From Oscillospiraceae bacterium (GTDB lineage: Bacteria; Bacillota; Clostridia; Oscillospirales; Ruminococcaceae), in assembly GCA_030527085.1 (NCBI GenBank), contig JAUNBN010000040.1, forward strand, positions 1-9,012: DNA of 9,012 nt, in the 5' to 3' direction. Positions 5,663 through 9,012 of this stretch are shown here, one piece after another. The position numbers and the translations under genes were made by a program. The notes beneath the pieces were generated by a model. The model searched no databases. It was not told the origin of the DNA and saw only the letters and a list, made by a program, of their open reading frames with translations. The number at the start of each line of letters is the position of its first letter. Within the stretch, counting starts at the first letter, position 1.

Positions 5663-5704
5663 AAATTGACGATTATCACCGCTTAACATAAGGGGGGCGG
5701 CCGC

Positions 5705-6973
5705 ATGAAAACAAAAAAAAGACTTGCCGCCATCATCCTGCTGCCCTGTCTGCTGCTCGCGGGCTGTGCCTCGGCTATTTCGGTCGAGGAACTTTTGGAC
5801 GCGCCCGCGCTCACGGCGGACCAGAGCTCGGTCATAGAGGCATTGAGCGCCGTTTCGGAGGAAAAGGTGACCTTAAAATACCCCTCGAGCGGAGGCCGGC
5901 GAGCGCCGATACAGTTCGTTGACCTCGACGCGGACGGCTCAAGCGAGGCCGTGGCCTTTTACTCGCTCGCCAATGAGTTCGCCCGCCTGGCGGTCTTAAA
6001 AAAAACCGACGGGAACTGGCGGCTGGTGAGCACTACCGAGGGCGCTGGCACGGACGTTGAATCCCTGAGCGTGATAAGGCTTGAGAACAGCGAGGGGCGC
6101 TATCTTTTGGTGGAGTGGTCCTCGATAAACTCCAGGGAAAGGCAGCTCGCGGCCTACCACTTCTCCGAAGGCGAGATATCCTTAGGCTTTGAGGAGGCCT
6201 GCTCGGAGATATTGGTCTACGACGCGGACTCCGACGGCTACAACGAGTTCTGTTATATTACCACTGGCAGCTCATACGAGCCCTTTAAGCTGAAATATGT
6301 CGATAACGGCTCTGGCGCGCTTATGGTCATGAGCGAGTGCGAGCTCAACGCCGAGATGCTCTCTCCGGCCTATATAAGCTCCGGCAAGCTTGCCGACGGC
6401 AGGCGAGCCGTTTTGGTGGACGAATACATTTCCGACACCGAAATGGCCACCGAAGTTTTTGTTGTGAGCGAGGGCAGGCTGGAGGCCGTAGAGCTTGCGG
6501 ACGGTTTTGATATCTTCGAGCTGTCAAGGCGCTCGAGCGAGGCTTTGGCCTGCGGGGCTTACTTCGGAGGGGACTCTGTCTATATTCCCTCAAGAACGCC
6601 GCCGCACGAGCAGGTGAGCGCGGCGGGAGAATGGGAATACCTCTACGCCATAGACGGCGGCAATATCACCAGCGAGGGCGCGGCTCTGGTAGTGCAGCAA
6701 TACGGCTTTATTGTTCTGCTGCCAGAAGGCTGGGAAACGGTTTCGCGGCCTTTGGAATATGCGGACACGCCGAGGTACTTCAGCATCTACGACGGCAATC
6801 TGGAGCTTGAGGTTCTCGAGATAAGGGTGCTCGAAATAGGCGAGCTCGCCGCGCCCTATGTTTCCGAGGGCTACGAGCTGCTCGCGCAGTCCGGCTCTTA
6901 CAGGTATTATATTAAGGCCCTCTGCTCGCCGGAGGACTACGAGTTTATAAAGCAGCATTTCGCTCTGCTGTAA
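5705..6973 (+). CDS. Putative lipoprotein with FG-GAP/EF-hand-like Asp loops
   Basis: A 422-residue exported lipoprotein. The N terminus is a basic stretch (MKTKKR), a hydrophobic core and the lipobox LAGC (residues 18-21), so Cys21 should be lipidated and the mature protein anchored outside the membrane. Two DxDxDG loops, each followed by Glu (Asp73-Asp75-Asp77...Glu81 and Asp173-Asp175-Asp177...Glu181), look like calcium-binding loops of FG-GAP/VCBS-type repeats, fitting a beta-propeller-like fold. The C-terminal 90 residues (YGFIVLLPEGWETV... to the end) look like a separate small domain. I do not recognise the family. It is the first gene of an operon with a response regulator and histidine kinase, 15 bp before the regulator, so it may help that kinase sense the envelope or surroundings, or be a target of the system. 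AGGGGGG (5691-5697) is the ribosome binding site. Confidence 0.85.
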   Translation: MKTKKRLAAIILLPCLLLAGCASAISVEELLDAPALTADQSSVIEALSAVSEEKVTLKYPSSGGRRAPIQFVDLDADGSSEAVAFYSLANEFARLAVLKKTDGNWRLVSTTEGAGTDVESLSVIRLENSEGRYLLVEWSSINSRERQLAAYHFSEGEISLGFEEACSEILVYDADSDGYNEFCYITTGSSYEPFKLKYVDNGSGALMVMSECELNAEMLSPAYISSGKLADGRRAVLVDEYISDTEMATEVFVVSEGRLEAVELADGFDIFELSRRSSEALACGAYFGGDSVYIPSRTPPHEQVSAAGEWEYLYAIDGGNITSEGAALVVQQYGFIVLLPEGWETVSRPLEYADTPRYFSIYDGNLELEVLEIRVLEIGELAAPYVSEGYELLAQSGSYRYYIKALCSPEDYEFIKQHFALL

Positions 6974-6988
6974 AGCGGGAGGGATAAA

Positions 6989-7687
6989 ATGGACGCTCGA
7001 AAGGTGCTCGTTGTTGAGGACGAATACGCTATACGCGACCTTGTCGCGCTCAATTTAAAGCTCGCGGGCTACGAGGTGGAGGGCGTTGAGAGCGCCGAGC
7101 GCGCTCTCGAGGTATACAACGCCGCGCCGGATGAGTTTGATATAGCGCTGCTGGATATAATGCTGCCTCAAATGAGCGGCCTTGAGCTCTGCGAGCATAT
7201 CCGCAGGGAAAATCCGCATATCGGGATAATAATGCTCACGGCCAAGACCCAGGAGACGGATAAGATAGAGGGTTTCGCGGTGGGGGCGGACGATTATGTC
7301 ACCAAGCCTTTCAGCACCAAAGAGCTGGTGGCGCGCGTGGACGCCGTTTACAGGCGCACCACCACTAAAGTTGGCACGGCGGACGGCAAGACGCTCACAA
7401 GCGGCGATTTCGTCCTCGACACAAATTCCCGCACGCTTACGAGGGGCGGCGAGCCTGTAGACCTCACCCAGGTCGAGTATCAGCTCATGGAGCTCTTTTT
7501 CGAAAATCCCGGCGTCGCGCTCGACCGCGACAGAATCTTGAAATCCGTCTGGGGCAGGAATTATTTCGGCGATGTGAAGATAGTCGATGTAAACATCTGC
7601 CGCCTGCGCATAAAGATTGAAGAGGAATCCAATTCGCCCAAACACATTATAACGGTCTGGGGCTACGGCTACCGCTGGAACGCCTGA
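6989..7687 (+). CDS. OmpR/PhoB-family response regulator
   Basis: A 232-residue two-component response regulator. The receiver domain (residues about 4-117) shows the acidic pair Glu10-Asp11, phosphoacceptor Asp56 in LLDIMLP, Thr84 in IMLTAK and Lys106 in VTKPF, so all key residues are present. The C-terminal winged-helix DNA-binding domain (about 133-231) has LTQVEYQLMELFFENPG, the recognition-helix region DVKIVDVNICRLRIKIE and the terminal ITVWGYGYRW hairpin. It should bind DNA as a dimer after phosphorylation by the kinase encoded 12 bp downstream. GGGAGGG (6977-6983) precedes the ATG. The target genes are unknown; the divergent region 5436-5704 in front of its own operon is a natural candidate. 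Confidence 0.96.
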   Translation: MDARKVLVVEDEYAIRDLVALNLKLAGYEVEGVESAERALEVYNAAPDEFDIALLDIMLPQMSGLELCEHIRRENPHIGIIMLTAKTQETDKIEGFAVGADDYVTKPFSTKELVARVDAVYRRTTTKVGTADGKTLTSGDFVLDTNSRTLTRGGEPVDLTQVEYQLMELFFENPGVALDRDRILKSVWGRNYFGDVKIVDVNICRLRIKIEEESNSPKHIITVWGYGYRWNA

Positions 7688-7699
7688 GGGGAGGGGACA

Positions 7700-9012
7700 G
7701 TGAACCTCTACGGCTTTAAGCTCAGCGGCTCCGGCATAACAAAGCGGTGGATAGTAGTCAGCCTGCTTTTAACAATAGTCATACTTGTGGTGGCCTCCGC
7801 GGCCATCCTGCTTTCAACGCGCCAGAGCTACTATTCGCTGGCGCGGCAGGCCATAGATTTCAGAATCCGCTCAACTATAAGTCAGCTCCCCTCCTCAAGC
7901 CTGACTGCCGCCGACCGCGCTGCGGCGCTCAGAGGACTGGTAGAGGACTTCGGCGAGAAGGAAAAGTTTGAGTTCATGCTGGTGGACAGCTCCGGCAGCG
8001 TGATAGTAACCTCCAGCGGCTTCAGCTACAATTCCGAGGAACCCATGGAGGACTACTTCGCGGCCGAGACCAGCAGCGATGGCGAGGGCACCTATATAGG
8101 CTATTCCGCCTCCGGCGAGCACATTATCGCCGTGACCAGGCTTTTGAGTTCGCCCATAGGCGAGGCCGCGGCCGTAAGGTTTGTGAGCTCGCTTCGCAGC
8201 ATAGACGCGCAGCTAATGAGCGTGGCGCAGACGGTCGTGCTCGTCTGCCTGGCCATAATCGGCTTCGTGGTGTTTTCCGGCGCTTATTTTATTCGCTCCA
8301 TCGTCATACCCATAGGTGAGATAGGCACTACCGCCAAGCAGATAGCCGGCGGCGATTTCAACGCCCGAATAGAAAACAAATACAACGACGAGATAGGCGA
8401 GCTCAGCGAGATAATCAACGATATGGCGGCTGGCCTGGGCGACGCGGACCGCATGAAGAACGAGTTTATCTCCAGCATCTCCCACGAGCTGAGAACGCCG
8501 CTGACCTCGATAAAGGGCTGGGCCGAGACCATCTCGCAGATAGGAGCTTCCGACAGGGGAAACTTCGAAAAGGGTATGGGCATCATCATAAGCGAGACGG
8601 ACAGGCTCTCTATCCTGGTCGAGGACCTTCTGGACTTCTCGCGCCTGCGCAGCTCAAGCCTTGCCTTAAACTGCGAGCCCTTCGATTTGAGCGCGGAGCT
8701 CTCGGCGGCGGTGCAGACCGTCGAGCAGAGGGTCAAGAGCCTGCACCTTTCAATTGACCTTGAAATGCCTGCAGAGCACATAGTTATGGACGGAGACCGC
8801 AACCGCATAAGGCAGGTGTTCACAAATATTCTCGACAACGCCATTAAATACTCCGCTCCCGGCGGGCAGATAGAGGTCAGGGCAGATGTGGAGCGGGGCG
8901 TTGCGAGCATAGCCACCACAGACCGAGGCGCGGGCATACCCGAAAAAGAGCTGCCGCTCATATCCAACCGCTTTTACAAGGCGTCAAATTCCGTTACCGG
9001 CTCGGGGATAGG
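7700..9012 (+). CDS. Membrane sensor histidine kinase (HisKA), 3' end outside the window
   Basis: The first 437 codons of a sensor kinase, partner of the response regulator just upstream. The GTG start is chosen because GAGGGGAGGGG (7686-7696) precedes it. TM1 spans about residues 18-39 and TM2 about 178-198, flanking an extracellular sensor region of about 138 residues that could be PAS/Cache-like. A HAMP linker follows (about 199-250, PIGEIGTTAKQIAGGDFNARI). The dimerisation domain holds the phosphorylated His262 in ISSISHELRTPLTSIKGW. The ATP-binding domain shows the N box with Asn376 and Asn380, the G1 box Asp408-Arg-Gly-Ala-Gly412, the F-box region NRFYKA, and breaks off near the G2 box (GSG). 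The kinase therefore looks active. The signal is unknown; the lipoprotein at the head of the operon may contribute to sensing. Confidence 0.95.
   Translation, partial: MNLYGFKLSGSGITKRWIVVSLLLTIVILVVASAAILLSTRQSYYSLARQAIDFRIRSTISQLPSSSLTAADRAAALRGLVEDFGEKEKFEFMLVDSSGSVIVTSSGFSYNSEEPMEDYFAAETSSDGEGTYIGYSASGEHIIAVTRLLSSPIGEAAAVRFVSSLRSIDAQLMSVAQTVVLVCLAIIGFVVFSGAYFIRSIVIPIGEIGTTAKQIAGGDFNARIENKYNDEIGELSEIINDMAAGLGDADRMKNEFISSISHELRTPLTSIKGWAETISQIGASDRGNFEKGMGIIISETDRLSILVEDLLDFSRLRSSSLALNCEPFDLSAELSAAVQTVEQRVKSLHLSIDLEMPAEHIVMDGDRNRIRQVFTNILDNAIKYSAPGGQIEVRADVERGVASIATTDRGAGIPEKELPLISNRFYKASNSVTGSGI

Noticed and set aside
7055..7645. A 196-codon minus-strand open frame opposite the response regulator
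   Set aside because: It mirrors a fully recognisable OmpR-family gene and has no motif of its own.
8284..8967. A 227-codon minus-strand open frame opposite the histidine kinase
   Set aside because: The plus strand shows HAMP, the H box, the N box and the G1 box in order. The antisense product is Ser-rich and featureless.

Overview
The window is dense (roughly 58-60% G+C by eye), with short intergenic gaps and strong purine-rich ribosome binding sites (GGAGG/GAGGGG type). It uses TTG and GTG starts, many ATA and AGG codons, a lipoprotein signal peptide, an Atg22-like UMF1 transporter and an OmpR/HisKA two-component pair. This fits a fairly high-GC Firmicutes lineage, probably an uncultured Clostridia such as a gut Christensenellales or Oscillospirales relative. 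The taxonomic guess is inference; no rRNA or marker gene is present.

Layout. (1) Positions 2-676 hold the 3' end of a GH13 alpha-glucosidase. (2) Positions 754-2924 hold three tightly overlapping plus-strand genes: a 90-aa helical protein, a 70-aa WXG100-like protein and a 568-aa protein. The last has an N-terminal DUF2974/Mbeg1-like lipase domain (Ser-Asp-His triad visible) and a long helical C-terminal domain. (3) Positions 3094-5420 lie on the minus strand: a UMF1-family MFS transporter, a 126-aa two-TM protein overlapping it by 4 bp, then a 76-aa unknown protein. The ribosome binding site of the 76-aa gene is buried in a long hairpin, behind a leader with a second perfect stem. (4) A divergent intergenic region (5421-5704) has two good sigmaA-type promoters pointing away from each other. 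(5) Positions 5705-9012 are a plus-strand operon: a lipoprotein with two EF-hand-like/FG-GAP-like Asp loops, an OmpR-family response regulator and a sensor histidine kinase cut by the window end.

The most interesting part is the lipase cassette. Two small helical partners followed by an unsecreted-looking lipase with the enzyme at the N terminus and a helical region at the C terminus matches the layout of the reverse-domain type VII secreted lipase toxin described in Staphylococcus aureus (TslA, recalled from memory). The standard LXG order is the opposite. No type VII machinery or obvious immunity gene is visible here, so the assignment rests on gene order, motifs and the missing signal peptide.

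A second structural signal is a degenerate intergenic repeat seen three times (674-736, 2935-2985, 5541-5614). Each copy opens with TAAGC(A/G)T(A/G)TA, has a hairpin in the middle and closes near GGGA(C)AC.
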